From positions 124,001 to 188,000 of the forward strand of contig NZ_QOVF01000002.1 of NCBI RefSeq assembly GCF_008365385.1: a stretch of DNA of 64,000 nucleotides, read 5' to 3'. Below the pieces are notes generated by a model. It did not search any database and had not been told where the DNA came from. It worked only from the letters and a program-made list of their open reading frames with translations. This DNA is from Halopseudomonas laoshanensis. GTDB taxonomy: Bacteria; Pseudomonadota; Gammaproteobacteria; Pseudomonadales; Pseudomonadaceae. Made by a program: the position numbers and the translations under genes. Positions 29,596-38,941 of this stretch are shown here, one piece after another (position 1 is the first letter of the stretch; the number at the start of each line of letters is the position of its first letter).

Positions 29596-30783
29596 ATGCC
29601 GGCTGGACCTTCGCGCTTTTCATTTCGCCTGCTTTGCTGGCTTACCGTCACCGTGCTGGGCATCGCTGCGCTCGTCTGGTGGCTATGGCTAAGCCCTCGA
29701 AATGGCGCCCCGGAATACACTAGCGCCGAAGTCCAGCGCGCCACTATTGAAGACAATATTACCGCCCTCGGCACGCTCGGCCCGCTTGACTACGTCGACG
29801 TCGGTACCCAGGTATCCGGGCAGTTGCTGACCTTGCACGTGGAACTGGGCGACAGCGTTGAAAAAGATCAACTGTTGGCCGAAATCGACCCCACCCTATA
29901 CCTCGCGCAAGTGGAGGCCAGCAAGGCTCAGCTGGCCAACCTGCAGGCGCAACTGGCTGATCGCCAGGCCCAGGAAACATTGGCAAGGCTGCAGGCCGAA
30001 CGTCAGCGCAACCTGCGCAAACTGGATGCCACCAGCCAGGAAGCGCTGGAAAGCGCCAATGCCACATTGCGCTCAGCCAGTGCACAGATTGACGCCGTCA
30101 AGGCGCAGATTCGCCAGACCGAGTCCTCTCTCAAGGGCGACCAGGCGGACCTGGATTACACACGCATTTATGCGCCGATGTCCGGCACCGTGGTTCAACA
30201 ACTGGCGAATCAGGGCCAGACCCTGAATGCCAATCAGACGGCGCCGATTGTGGTTCAGATTGCCGACCTGTCGACCATGACGGTGCGCACTCAGGTGTCA
30301 GAAGCGGATATAAGCCGACTCAAGCCCGGCATGGCGGCATATTTTTCCACTCTGGGTCAGCCTAATCGTCGCTGGGAAGGCACCTTGCGGCAAATCCTGC
30401 CCACCCCCGAAGTAATTAACAACGTAGTACTGTTCAACGCCCTGTTTGACGTGCCCAATCCCGATGGCCAGCTGTTGCCGCAAATGAGCGCTCAGGTATT
30501 TTTTGTCAATGAATCCGCAGAAGACGTGCTGACCATTCCGGTGGTGGCGTTGGGTAAGCCGATACGAGACAGCGGCAAGCCAGCAGCCGTCCAGGGCAAC
30601 CGCTTCGAAGTCCAGGTTCTTGATGAGCAAGGCGCACTGCAAGCCCGCACCGTGACTATTGGCACCCGCAATCGCGTTCTGGCTGAAGTGATCGACGGGC
30701 TGGAGGAAGGCGAGAAGGTCGTAACTAGCGGCCTGCCCGCCGCCTCAGCCGAAAATGGTCGCTCACCACGGCGGTTCATGTAA
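29596..30783 (+). CDS. macA: MacA-like periplasmic adaptor of an ABC efflux system
   Basis: 395 aa from the ATG at 29596; the longer frame upstream overlaps the previous gene and lacks a signal. An N-terminal membrane anchor (SFRLLCWLTVTVLGIAALVWW) is followed by the first lipoyl half (VDVGTQVSGQLLTLHVELGDSV), a long coiled-coil hairpin (about 115-190) and the second half (IYAPMSGTVVQQLANQGQTL). MacA proteins couple MacB to an outer-membrane channel. It is the first gene of a complete three-component operon. Confidence 0.9.
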   Translation: MPAGPSRFSFRLLCWLTVTVLGIAALVWWLWLSPRNGAPEYTSAEVQRATIEDNITALGTLGPLDYVDVGTQVSGQLLTLHVELGDSVEKDQLLAEIDPTLYLAQVEASKAQLANLQAQLADRQAQETLARLQAERQRNLRKLDATSQEALESANATLRSASAQIDAVKAQIRQTESSLKGDQADLDYTRIYAPMSGTVVQQLANQGQTLNANQTAPIVVQIADLSTMTVRTQVSEADISRLKPGMAAYFSTLGQPNRRWEGTLRQILPTPEVINNVVLFNALFDVPNPDGQLLPQMSAQVFFVNESAEDVLTIPVVALGKPIRDSGKPAAVQGNRFEVQVLDEQGALQARTVTIGTRNRVLAEVIDGLEEGEKVVTSGLPAASAENGRSPRRFM

Positions 30784-30786
30784 CCC

Positions 30787-32742
30787 ATGAATGACTCACT
30801 GATACGCCTGGATAACATCACCAAGACTTACCGCAATGGTGAGCTGGCGACGACCGTGCTGCACGACGTCTCGCTGGATATTCGCCAGGGTGAATTCGTC
30901 GCCATCATGGGGGCGTCAGGCTCGGGTAAATCGACGCTGATGCATCTGCTCGGCTGCCTGGACCGACCCACCCAGGGCGAATACCTGTTCCGCGGCAGGA
31001 ACATCGCCCACCTGAGCAACGATGAACGGGCCAGCCTGCGGCGTGAAACCTTCGGCTTTATTTTCCAGAGCTATCACCTGATTTCGTCTGCCAGTGCCAC
31101 AGAGAACGTTGAGGTGCCGGCCATCTATGCCGGTTTACCGCGTGCGGAGCGGCACCAGCGCGCTGAGGAATTGCTCACTGGCCTGGGCCTGGGCGAGCGC
31201 TTGCGCAACAAGCCGAGTCAACTGTCCGGCGGCCAACAGCAACGAGTGTCCATTGCCCGCGCGCTGATGAACGATGCTCAGGTGATTCTCGCAGACGAAC
31301 CAACCGGCGCCCTGGACAGCCAGAGCGGCAAGGACGTGCTGGCGCTGCTCAAGCAACTGCACCAGCGTGGCAAGACGGTCATTATCATTACTCACGATGC
31401 CGAGGTCGCCAGCCACGCCGAACGCCTGATCGAAATGCGCGATGGCCGAATTATCAGCGATAGCGGCGAACAGCCCTCGAGCCTCACGCAACAGGCGCAT
31501 CCCTCCAGCCCACCGCCCGCGCCGCGGCAGACTTCCGTTCTGCTGGCCGACAGCGCCGAGGCGGTGCGCATGGCCCTGCGCGCCCTGCGCGCCAATCTGT
31601 TTCGCACCGTGCTTACCCTGCTGGGTATCGTTATCGGCGTAGCGTCGGTGGTGGTGATGCTAGCCGTGGGAAACGGCGCCCGCCAGGAAGTGATCGATCG
31701 CATCAGTTCGCTGGGCACCAACCTGTTGCTGGTGCGGCCGGGGGCACCAAACACCCGGCGCTCCATCGATGGCAGCACCAATACCCTTATGCCGCTGGAT
31801 GCACAGCTGGTCGGAGAGCTCGATAACGTCATCGCCGCGCTGCCCGAGATGAGCGGCCGCGTAACCCTGCGCAGTGGCAACACCGATTATCAAACCGAGG
31901 TCACCGCTACCAGCCAGGATCTGCCGATGGCGCGTGACTGGGACGTGGCCAAGGGAGTCTTTATCAACGATGCAGACAACCAGCGCTACGCCGCCGTTGC
32001 GGTGCTTGGGGTCACAGTAGCCAATAACCTGTATGGCCCGGAGGCAAATCCGCTGGGCGAGTACGTATTGATCAACAATGTACCTTTTCAGGTAATTGGC
32101 GTCATGGAGGCAAAGGGTGCCACGCCCTGGGGCTCCGATCAGGATGACGTGGTCTTCGTTCCCCTGAATACCGGTAGCCTGCGTTTGATTGGCCAACGCA
32201 ACCTGAATTCGATCACTATCATGATCGAGGACCTGAACCTCTCGGAACTGACCCAGGAAGCGGTCAGACAGACCATCGTCCAGGCCCACGGCGGGGTCGA
32301 AGATTTTCAGATCCGCAACATGGCCTCGCTGCTCGAGGATGTCGCCGAGACCCAGAATACCTTTACCGTGCTGCTCGGTTCCATCGCCGCCATTTCGCTG
32401 CTGGTAGGCGGAATTGGTGTGATGAATATCATGCTGGTCAACGTCACCGAACGCACCCGGGAAATTGGCATACGGGTGGCCACCGGCGCGCGTACACAGC
32501 ACATCCTGCAGCAGTTTATCGTCGAGGCTATGGTGGTCTCGGCCATCGGTGGCGCTATTGGCGTGGTTGGCGGGCTGGGATTTGCCGCCGGACTGCAGGC
32601 ATTGGGCACACCGATTCAATTTACCCCCGGCCCGGTCATGCTGGCCTTTGGTTGTGCCTTCGCCACCGGGCTGATTTTTGGCTACATGCCCGCCCACAAG
32701 GCCGCGCATCTTGATCCGGTGGTGGCTCTCAGTGCTGATTAA
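30787..32742 (+). CDS. macB: MacB-like ABC transporter, fused ATPase and permease
   Basis: 651 aa. The N-terminal ATPase has Walker [10 protein letters not shown], signature LSGGQQQRV, Walker [13 protein letters not shown] and the H-loop THD. The C-terminal half has one membrane helix near 280, a large periplasmic domain and three helices ending with [22 protein letters not shown], the FtsX/MacB permease signature. It drives export of substrates from the periplasm (macrolides, peptides or siderophores in relatives) through MacA and the channel encoded next. Confidence 0.94.
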   Translation: MNDSLIRLDNITKTYRNGELATTVLHDVSLDIRQGEFVAIMGASGSGKSTLMHLLGCLDRPTQGEYLFRGRNIAHLSNDERASLRRETFGFIFQSYHLISSASATENVEVPAIYAGLPRAERHQRAEELLTGLGLGERLRNKPSQLSGGQQQRVSIARALMNDAQVILADEPTGALDSQSGKDVLALLKQLHQRGKTVIIITHDAEVASHAERLIEMRDGRIISDSGEQPSSLTQQAHPSSPPPAPRQTSVLLADSAEAVRMALRALRANLFRTVLTLLGIVIGVASVVVMLAVGNGARQEVIDRISSLGTNLLLVRPGAPNTRRSIDGSTNTLMPLDAQLVGELDNVIAALPEMSGRVTLRSGNTDYQTEVTATSQDLPMARDWDVAKGVFINDADNQRYAAVAVLGVTVANNLYGPEANPLGEYVLINNVPFQVIGVMEAKGATPWGSDQDDVVFVPLNTGSLRLIGQRNLNSITIMIEDLNLSELTQEAVRQTIVQAHGGVEDFQIRNMASLLEDVAETQNTFTVLLGSIAAISLLVGGIGVMNIMLVNVTERTREIGIRVATGARTQHILQQFIVEAMVVSAIGGAIGVVGGLGFAAGLQALGTPIQFTPGPVMLAFGCAFATGLIFGYMPAHKAAHLDPVVALSAD

Positions 32743-34144
32743 ACAACGCTCGTGTAAAACCCATCTCAGCCTGCTTGCTGCCAGCCTGCTAATGAGTGCA
32801 TGCAGTATCAACAGCCCGCTGCCACAAGCGCAGGTCACAGCACCTGCCAACTGGACCCAGCCGGCCGAGCAACTGGAATGGCCCAGTGCGGACTGGTGGC
32901 GGAATTATGCGAATGAGCCGCTGGAGGCGCTGATTTTGCGCGCGCGCAGCGGCAATCTGGATCTGGCCACAGCGGCCAGCCGTTTGCTGCAAGCGGATGC
33001 CCAGTTGCGCCAGGCCGGCGCGGCACTCTTGCCACAAGTGGACGGCAGCATCTCGGCCAATCGTAATGGCGACGACAGCAGCGCCCCCAGCAGCAGCTAC
33101 GGCGCCGGCCTGACCACGCGCTACGAGGTGGATTTCTGGGGTCGCAACCAATCATTGCGCGCCTCGTCGCAGGCCAGCTTGCAAGCGACCCGCTTCGATC
33201 AGGAAACGCTGGCTATCAGTATCGAGGCGGCGGTGGTGACCACCTGGCTGCAGATTCTGGAGAACGATCAACGCTTGCAACTGGCTGAAGACAGCCTGGC
33301 CAGCGCCGTACAGGTGCTGGAACTGGTCGAGGCGCGCTACCGTTACGGTGCTGCTGACCGGCTGGAACTCAGCCAGCAACAAACCCTGGTCGCCCAGTTG
33401 CGCGCCGGCCTGCCCACGCTACAACAGCGGCAGTTGCAGCTACGCAACAGTCTGGCACTGTTGCTGGGAGAAACGCCTGACACCGTGTTGCCGGCGAGCA
33501 GTCCGTTGACTGATGTGGCAATTCCGGTCGTCGCTGCCGGATTGCCCTCCGAGTTGCTTGAGCGCCGCCCTGATATACGCGCCAGCGAAGCACGGCTGCA
33601 AGCGGCCAATGCCGACCTGAGCGCCGCCAGAGCCGCGCTATTTCCAAGCATTCAACTCACGGCTCAATGGGGCGCGCAGAGCGTGGCATTGGGCACCCTG
33701 GCAAGCAATCCGGCAACCAGCTGGGGCCTGGCTGCAGGGCTGGTCCAACCGATCTTTCAGGGCGGGCAACTGCGCGCTCAGGTGGACGGCTCAGTAGCTC
33801 GCCAGGAAGAGCTCCTGGTGGATTATCGCCGTACTCTGCTCACTGCACTGGGCGAGGTAGACACCGCACTGGGCGCAGTACAACAAGCAGAGCAGCGCTA
33901 CGATTTTCTCCTCACCGCCAGCGAGTTGGCCGAACAGGCTTTCCGCCTGGCCGAGGCTCGTTATCGTGAAGGCTCCATCACCCTGCAAACGCTGCTGGAT
34001 ACTCAGCGCACCTGGTACAGCAGCCTCGACAGCCTGACCCAACAGCGCGCCACCTGGCTGCTTGCCAGTATCGACCTGTACCGCGCACTCGGCGGCGGCT
34101 GGCAGGCACAAGAGCAGGTGTATACTGCCGATGAGCTAGGGTAA
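32732..34144 (+). CDS. NodT-family outer membrane factor lipoprotein
   Basis: 470 aa from the GTG at 32732, which overlaps macB by 11 bases. The N-terminus has a lipoprotein signal ending in LMSAC. Two repeated TolC-like halves follow, with [23 protein letters not shown] and [19 protein letters not shown] as recognisable motifs. It forms the outer-membrane exit duct for the MacAB pump. The order adaptor-pump-channel resembles PvdRT-OpmQ of P. aeruginosa, but no siderophore genes are nearby. Confidence 0.92.
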   Translation: MLIKQRSCKTHLSLLAASLLMSACSINSPLPQAQVTAPANWTQPAEQLEWPSADWWRNYANEPLEALILRARSGNLDLATAASRLLQADAQLRQAGAALLPQVDGSISANRNGDDSSAPSSSYGAGLTTRYEVDFWGRNQSLRASSQASLQATRFDQETLAISIEAAVVTTWLQILENDQRLQLAEDSLASAVQVLELVEARYRYGAADRLELSQQQTLVAQLRAGLPTLQQRQLQLRNSLALLLGETPDTVLPASSPLTDVAIPVVAAGLPSELLERRPDIRASEARLQAANADLSAARAALFPSIQLTAQWGAQSVALGTLASNPATSWGLAAGLVQPIFQGGQLRAQVDGSVARQEELLVDYRRTLLTALGEVDTALGAVQQAEQRYDFLLTASELAEQAFRLAEARYREGSITLQTLLDTQRTWYSSLDSLTQQRATWLLASIDLYRALGGGWQAQEQVYTADELG

Positions 34145-34181
34145 GCTGTGCACCTCAGACTGGCTGACCACGGAGCATGAT

Positions 34182-34619
34182 GTGCCCCACACCTTGCGGC
34201 TCACCACCCTGCTGGAGCGTGATTATCGCCAGCACGCACACCCTCTGCAGCAGCTCAAACAGCAACTGCCGCTGATTGATGAGCTGTGCCGAACATTGGG
34301 CGTCAGCACCTTTAGCAGCTTTATCGATATCAGCGCGATCGAATGGCAGGAAGCTGCACAACTGACCGGGCAGGATGCGAATAGCGTCGAAGCAGACCCC
34401 GAGACCGGTACGCCCCTGACCATCGAGGATCTCAGTTGGCACCCGGCCGCGCTGGGAATGGCCAGCCTGGAAGCCGTCAGCCAACACCTGCAGCGCGGCG
34501 AGAACCTGCGCTTTCAGGTTGAAGACGTAACCCCCCTGCTTACCGAACTGGCTGAATGCCTGGAACATCTGGCGCCGCTGGAAGCCGATGGCGGGCAGTT
34601 TCATTTTGCCGCAGCGTGA
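34182..34619 (+). CDS. hypothetical protein, 145 aa
   Basis: Starts at a GTG with GGAG at 34172-34175. It is predicted to be a mostly helical, acidic, soluble protein with no signal peptide or membrane segment. The segment GVSTFSSFIDISAIEWQEA and a tail of paired Leu/Glu helices are its visible features. I recognise no family. It follows the efflux operon by 37 bases and could be co-transcribed with it; nothing ties it functionally. Confidence 0.6.
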   Translation: MPHTLRLTTLLERDYRQHAHPLQQLKQQLPLIDELCRTLGVSTFSSFIDISAIEWQEAAQLTGQDANSVEADPETGTPLTIEDLSWHPAALGMASLEAVSQHLQRGENLRFQVEDVTPLLTELAECLEHLAPLEADGGQFHFAAA

Positions 34620-34742
34620 AACGCTTCAGAGCTCATAGCCGCCGGCCAGATTACCTTCCTTGCCCACCTGTCCTTGAACCATGCGTCGTTCACGCCACTC
34701 TATGTTTGGGTGACGGCGCCCTCGCGCTATGGCCGACGTCTC

Positions 34743-34771
34743 TTGAAATATAAAGGCCGCCAACATACTGT
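34743..34771 (+). promoter_or_regulatory. putative sigma-70 promoter of the BLUF gene
   Basis: TTGAAA (34743-34748), a 17-base spacer and TACTGT (34766-34771), about 50 bases before the BLUF start codon. The -35 box is close to consensus, the -10 box moderate. Confidence 0.45.
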
Positions 34772-34820
34772 CATAACGGCCTATGCTGGACGCATCGAAT
34801 CAAGGATTACCTGAACACCC

Positions 34821-35435
34821 ATGACTGATCTCATTCGCATCGTCTATATCAGCCGCGCGACCTTTGCCACTTCCAATCCTGCTGATGGGGTCGAGCCCAC
34901 TGTATCGCGTATTCTGTCCACTTCGCGGACCAACAATCGCAAGCATGGTCTGGTCGGCATGCTCTATTACGGTGATGGTTGTTTTTTCCAGTGTCTGGAA
35001 GGCGAAACGTCCAAGGTGCAAACCCTGTACAAGACGCTGCTGAAGGATTCGCGGCACAAGGATCTTAAAATTCTCGCCAGCGAACCGATCAAGCGGTTGT
35101 CTTTCCCTGACTGGTCAATGAAATACGTGCCCGTGGATCAGCACATGCGCAAGCTGCTTGAAGAGCATGGCTTCGAACAGTTTGACCCCTATCGCTTCGA
35201 TCACCACCTGGTTGAACGGGTTATGCAGTTGCTCCAGGGCGTACCGGATCCGACCATTCCTCCGGTCGAAGGTCGCGCCTCGCCTCCCGCTCGTACCTTG
35301 TTGGCTCCTGGTTTGGCAGCGCAACCGGACTCGCCGCCTTCAGCCAACGGCTCGGCCAAACTCAGCCTGGCGATCAGCATCGCTGCACTGGTCATCAGTG
35401 TTATCACCCTGCTGCTGGTGCTGAGCCGCCTTTAA
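34821..35435 (+). CDS. BLUF blue-light photoreceptor with C-terminal membrane anchor
   Basis: 204 aa. Residues 1-100 form a BLUF flavin-binding domain. Tyr9 (IVYISR), the Asn pair near 38-39 (SRTNNRKHG), Gln57 (FFQCLEG) and Trp98/Met100 (PDWSM) are the residues that bind FAD and carry out the light reaction in AppA-type proteins. After a helical cap and a Pro/Ser-rich linker (about 140-178), one hydrophobic helix (about 180-201) ends the protein, giving a tail anchor. No effector domain is present. It has its own putative promoter. Confidence 0.9.
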   Translation: MTDLIRIVYISRATFATSNPADGVEPTVSRILSTSRTNNRKHGLVGMLYYGDGCFFQCLEGETSKVQTLYKTLLKDSRHKDLKILASEPIKRLSFPDWSMKYVPVDQHMRKLLEEHGFEQFDPYRFDHHLVERVMQLLQGVPDPTIPPVEGRASPPARTLLAPGLAAQPDSPPSANGSAKLSLAISIAALVISVITLLLVLSRL

Positions 35436-35574
35436 ACCCACGCCGTTCTGACAGGCATTGTTGCCATGCATAACCCGGCGTTCGGGCAATGAATAACAAT
35501 CCTGGCACGGGCAATTCAGCCACTATTTGACATAGTATTCAGGCTGACCAGCTTACTTAGCCCGGGAGATTTGC

Positions 35575-36555
35575 ATGCCCCAGACAGAACATCAGATCCT
35601 TGATCTCAATGGTATCCAGCTCAGCCTTTACAGTGACGGGCCCACGCAGGGGCCGGTAGTGTGGCTGCTGCATGGATTCCCAGAATGCTGGTACTCCTGG
35701 CGGCATCAGATCAGCGCGCTGAGCGACGCCGGCTACCGCGTATTTGCCCCAGAAATGCGCGGGTATGGCGCCAGCAGCGCGCCTCATGATCCAGCGCAAT
35801 ATGATCTGATCACCCTGTGCGGCGACATTCAGGCAGCGATGGATCTACTCGGTCATACGCAAGTGGCCATGATCGGCCACGACTGGGGCGCACCGATCGC
35901 CTGGCATCTGGCGCTGCTGGAGCCAGAGCGCGTGAACGTCGTCGGTGCACTGTCAGTGCCTTTCGGCGGCCGCCCGAAAAAGCCGGCCATTGGCATGATT
36001 CGCGAGCTGTACCAGGATCGCTTCCATTACATGCTGTACTTCCAAAAGCCCGGGCTGGCCGAGGCCGAGATGGCTGAGGATATCCCGCGTACCATGCGCG
36101 TGATGATGCATGGCATGTCCGGCACCGCCGGCGGCAGCACCTTGGTACAGGACAAGCCAGCCGATGCGCGCTGGCTGGATGACCGTATCGACCCCGACGT
36201 GCCACCGCAATGGTGTTCACCGGAGGCGTTTCAGGTCTACGTGGAAACCTTTGAGCGCAGCGGCTTTCACGGTCCGGTGAATTGGTACCGCAATTTCGAG
36301 CGCAACTGGGAACGCACCGAGCCGTTAGCCGGCAAACAGATTGACCAGCCGGCCCTGTTTATTATTGGCGACGCCGATCCGGTAGGGGAGCTGGAAAGCT
36401 ACACCATCAAGAAAATGCCTAACGTTGTGCCGCGCGTGGAACAGCACGTCATCGCCAATTGCGGCCACTGGATCCAGTGCGAAAAGCCGGAAGCCATCAA
36501 CCAGCTGCTGCTGGAATTCCTCAATCGTGAATTTGCCCCGAAGGTGACCCCATGA
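35575..36555 (+). CDS. epoxide hydrolase (alpha/beta hydrolase)
   Basis: 326 aa, start with a GGGAG site 7 bases upstream. The oxyanion motif HGFPECWYSW, nucleophile Asp in GHDWGA, acid Asp in IGDADPV and base His in NCGHW form an epoxide hydrolase triad, with Asp rather than Ser as nucleophile. Cap-domain tyrosines that polarise the epoxide are seen in YMLYFQ and NWYRNFERNW. It would open an epoxide to a diol. The stop overlaps the next gene by 4 bases (ATGA), and that gene encodes a halohydrin dehalogenase-like enzyme whose product would be an epoxide. Confidence 0.9.
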   Translation: MPQTEHQILDLNGIQLSLYSDGPTQGPVVWLLHGFPECWYSWRHQISALSDAGYRVFAPEMRGYGASSAPHDPAQYDLITLCGDIQAAMDLLGHTQVAMIGHDWGAPIAWHLALLEPERVNVVGALSVPFGGRPKKPAIGMIRELYQDRFHYMLYFQKPGLAEAEMAEDIPRTMRVMMHGMSGTAGGSTLVQDKPADARWLDDRIDPDVPPQWCSPEAFQVYVETFERSGFHGPVNWYRNFERNWERTEPLAGKQIDQPALFIIGDADPVGELESYTIKKMPNVVPRVEQHVIANCGHWIQCEKPEAINQLLLEFLNREFAPKVTP

Positions 36556-37232
36556 CCCCCGCCGACTTGACTGGCAAACGCATCCTATTGACTCAGGCAG
36601 ACGCCTTTATGGGGCCGGCATTGCATGCCGTACTCAGCCGCTGCGGCGCGCAGGTAGTTGCGGACACTGGCAGCCTGGAGTCACCGGAAGCCGTGAACCA
36701 ACTCGTCAGCCGTTCTGGGCAAATTGATGTGCTGGTGGCCAATCTTGGCGTACCCGCGCCCTCTACCGCGGTGGTAGAGGTCAGCGATGACGAATGGCGC
36801 AGCATGTTTACCCATATGGTCGACCCGCTACAGCAGCTCACCCGCGCTATCCTGCCGGCGATGATTGAACGTCAACGCGGCAAGATACTGTTGATGGGCA
36901 GCGCTTCCGCACTGCGCGGCATGAAGCGCGCATCCAGCTACAGCGCCGCGCGTGGTGCGCAACTGGCGTATGTCCGCGCAGTGGGCGTGGAAATGGCCAG
37001 GCATAATATTCAGATCAATGCGATAGCGCAGAACTTCGTCGATAACCCCACGTATTTTCCTGCTGAGATCCAGGCCAAGCCGGCGTTTCAGGAGCGATTG
37101 CAACGTGAGGTACCCCTGGGTCGCCTGGTCTCCGCCGAAGAGGACGCACAGTTCGCCGCCTATTTATGCAGCGACGCAGCCAATTGTTTTGTCGGACAGA
37201 TCTTTCCCGTATGCGGCGGATGGGCGGACTGA
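36552..37232 (+). CDS. halohydrin dehalogenase-like protein (SDR-derived)
   Basis: 226 aa. It has an SDR fold but lacks the cofactor-binding GxxxGxG; the same position reads TQADAFMG, which is the T-x4-F-x-G halide-site motif of halohydrin dehalogenases. The catalytic triad is S-x12-Y-x3-R (Ser in MGSAS, then YSAAR), with Arg instead of the SDR Lys. NFVDNPTYFP also resembles the HheC active-site region. These enzymes convert vicinal haloalcohols to epoxides and halide without cofactor. It is translationally coupled to the epoxide hydrolase upstream. The alternative, an inactive SDR, is less likely because both diagnostic motifs are present. Confidence 0.82.
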   Translation: MTPADLTGKRILLTQADAFMGPALHAVLSRCGAQVVADTGSLESPEAVNQLVSRSGQIDVLVANLGVPAPSTAVVEVSDDEWRSMFTHMVDPLQQLTRAILPAMIERQRGKILLMGSASALRGMKRASSYSAARGAQLAYVRAVGVEMARHNIQINAIAQNFVDNPTYFPAEIQAKPAFQERLQREVPLGRLVSAEEDAQFAAYLCSDAANCFVGQIFPVCGGWAD

Positions 37233-37302
37233 GTCGCCGCGATACTCGCCGGCCGTCGGCTAATGCTCTACGCATCTTGACGTACACCCTCTGGCTCGCC
37301 AT

Positions 37303-37341
37303 GTTAAGGCAGATGGCTTTATGCCATTTAACACCTTTTTT
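37303..37341 (+). terminator. terminator of the epoxide hydrolase-dehalogenase operon
   Basis: GTTAA (37303-37307) pairs with TTAAC (37328-37332), and ATGGC (37313-37317) with GCCAT (37323-37327), with a five-base bulge on the left arm and a TTTAT loop. Six Ts follow at 37336-37341. It lies 70 bases after the dehalogenase stop. Confidence 0.6.
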
Positions 37342-37398
37342 GCTGAACCGCTGTCACGACCGTGGCAGCCTCGTCAATCTCGATGAGTCCACTGCCCC

Positions 37399-38097
37399 AT
37401 GAATGCGCAATGGCTGTTTTCATCGCCAGCTTTTACCTCGCTGTTGCTGGTCATTCTGGTGCTCGCCTGCACAGGCTGCCTGGTGCTTTTCTATCGCACC
37501 CGAGCCTTGATACTGCAGCGTGACGAGGCCAACTCGGCAGCAGAGATGAGCCTGATCCAGTTGCGCAAGGCGACGCATCTGGATCAGTTGACCGGTCTTT
37601 TGTCACGTCAACGCCTGACCGAAATCGCCCAGGCTGAAATTACCCGCAGCCGCCGTTACGGGCACCCGCTGAGCGTGGTGTGTATGGATATTGACCATTT
37701 CAACCAGATCAATCGCGACCATAGCGACAAGGTTGGAGATGCCGTATTGACGGGACTGGCGCGCATGGCTCAAGCAATGACTCGACAGTCTGACGCAATC
37801 TGCCGCTGGAACGGCGGTGCGTTTCTGCTGGTGCTGCCGCACACCAGCCTGGAACAGGCCCTGGAGCTGGGCGAGAAACTGCGCAGACAAACCAGTGAGG
37901 CCGAACTGCTGGTCGACAATCGCATCAGCGTCAGCGTCGGTGCGGCCAGCCTGAGCTCTAAAGAAAGCTTCGAAAGTCTGACACGCAGGGCGGAAAATGC
38001 GTTGCAGCAGGCGAAAAGCGAGGGCCGCAATTGCTCCCTTGGCCACCACAGTGCAGAAGATGCCCATCACCTGAACGCCCAGTTCACCGGTAGCTGA
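37399..38097 (+). CDS. membrane GGDEF-domain protein with degenerate active site
   Basis: 232 aa. One N-terminal membrane helix (about 11-33) precedes a complete-length GGDEF domain (about 58-215). Conserved framework is seen (DQLTGLLSRQR, MDIDHFNQINRDHSDKVGD), but the signature position reads RWNGGAFLLVLP, so the catalytic Asp/Glu pair of GGDEF is lost. It is unlikely to make c-di-GMP and may instead bind GTP or c-di-GMP or act through protein contacts. The DNA is not otherwise damaged, so this is not a simple pseudogene. Confidence 0.85.
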   Translation: MNAQWLFSSPAFTSLLLVILVLACTGCLVLFYRTRALILQRDEANSAAEMSLIQLRKATHLDQLTGLLSRQRLTEIAQAEITRSRRYGHPLSVVCMDIDHFNQINRDHSDKVGDAVLTGLARMAQAMTRQSDAICRWNGGAFLLVLPHTSLEQALELGEKLRRQTSEAELLVDNRISVSVGAASLSSKESFESLTRRAENALQQAKSEGRNCSLGHHSAEDAHHLNAQFTGS

Positions 38098-38195
38098 GCC
38101 CCCGCTCTATTAACCGGCCTGATAGCAGTCCATCAGGCTGAAAAAAGTCTCTGTGCAAGGCGTATCATGGAGCTCCAGCCAGAGCGGAGCCGACC

Positions 38196-38903
38196 ATGCA
38201 AGAGCACCAGATTATTATCGCCAAGCGTTTCTGCGGCCCACCCCAGAGTGGCAACGGCGGCTACGTAGCCGGCTTGCTGGCCAAAGCCATGGGCCGGCCA
38301 TGCCAGGTGACGCTGCACGCGCCGCCGCCGCTTGATACCCCGCTACGGCTGCTATCTGTAGCAGAAGGCCTGCAATTGCTGGACGGCGACTTGCTGCTGG
38401 CGACCGGCAAGGACTACCAATTGCAGATGGCCGCACCCCAGCCGCCGGAGCTGGCTAGCGCACTGAGTGCCGAAAGCCGTTATGAAGGGTTTCAGGATCA
38501 CGGTCTGCCTAATTGCTTTGTCTGCGGTCCGCTGCGCGAGGCCAGTGACGGGTTGCGGATTTTTGCCGGTCCGCTGGACGCTCAGAAGAATCAGGTGGCC
38601 GCTGTGTGGCAACCCGATGCGACGCTGGATGATGGAACGGGGATGGTCGCCAGCGAGTTTGTATGGGCTGCTTTGGATTGCCCCGGTTTCTTCGCCGTCA
38701 AGCACGCGTCAGGTACCGCCCTGCTCGGGCGGTTTGCTGCACGTTTGTTAGAACCGGTGGCGATAGGTGAGCGTTTGATCGTCAGCGGTTGGGCGCTTGG
38801 TCACGACGGGCGCAAACACCAGGCCGGTACCGCCCTGCACCGCCAGGACGGCACGCCTGTCGCCCTGGCCGAAGCGACCTGGATCAGCCTGAAGCAGGCG
38901 TGA
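38196..38903 (+). CDS. hotdog-fold (thioesterase-like) protein
   Basis: 235 aa soluble protein. The opening (RFCGPPQSGNGGYVAGLLA), the middle CFVCGP with HGLPNCFVCG, and WAALDCPGFFAV followed by LGRFAARLLEPV resemble uncharacterised double-hotdog thioesterase-like proteins. A CoA-thioester substrate is plausible but unproved; no catalytic residue can be assigned with confidence. It is convergent with speA, and a hairpin lies between the two stops. Confidence 0.65.
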   Translation: MQEHQIIIAKRFCGPPQSGNGGYVAGLLAKAMGRPCQVTLHAPPPLDTPLRLLSVAEGLQLLDGDLLLATGKDYQLQMAAPQPPELASALSAESRYEGFQDHGLPNCFVCGPLREASDGLRIFAGPLDAQKNQVAAVWQPDATLDDGTGMVASEFVWAALDCPGFFAVKHASGTALLGRFAARLLEPVAIGERLIVSGWALGHDGRKHQAGTALHRQDGTPVALAEATWISLKQA

Positions 38904-38918
38904 GCTGATCCGCTCGCC

Positions 38919-38941
38919 CTGAGCGCTTATTCAGCGCTCAG
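38919..38941. terminator. hairpin between convergent thioesterase-like gene and speA
   Basis: Perfect 9-bp inverted repeat CTGAGCGCT / AGCGCTCAG with a 5-base loop, overlapping the speA stop codon. Neither side has a T run, so it may act as an mRNA 3'-end stabiliser or a weak bidirectional terminator. Confidence 0.4.

Noticed and set aside
31660-32850. 396-aa open frame antisense to macB
   Set aside because: A shadow of the macB coding strand; composition is unprotein-like and no motif is present.
35502-35518. CTGGCACGG upstream of the epoxide hydrolase as a sigma-54 promoter
   Set aside because: The -24 box is perfect, but the -12 position reads TC instead of GC, so it fails the essential element.
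36552-37232. Ordinary NAD(P)-dependent short-chain dehydrogenase
   Set aside because: The cofactor glycine motif is missing and the catalytic Lys is Arg; both halohydrin dehalogenase motifs are present instead.
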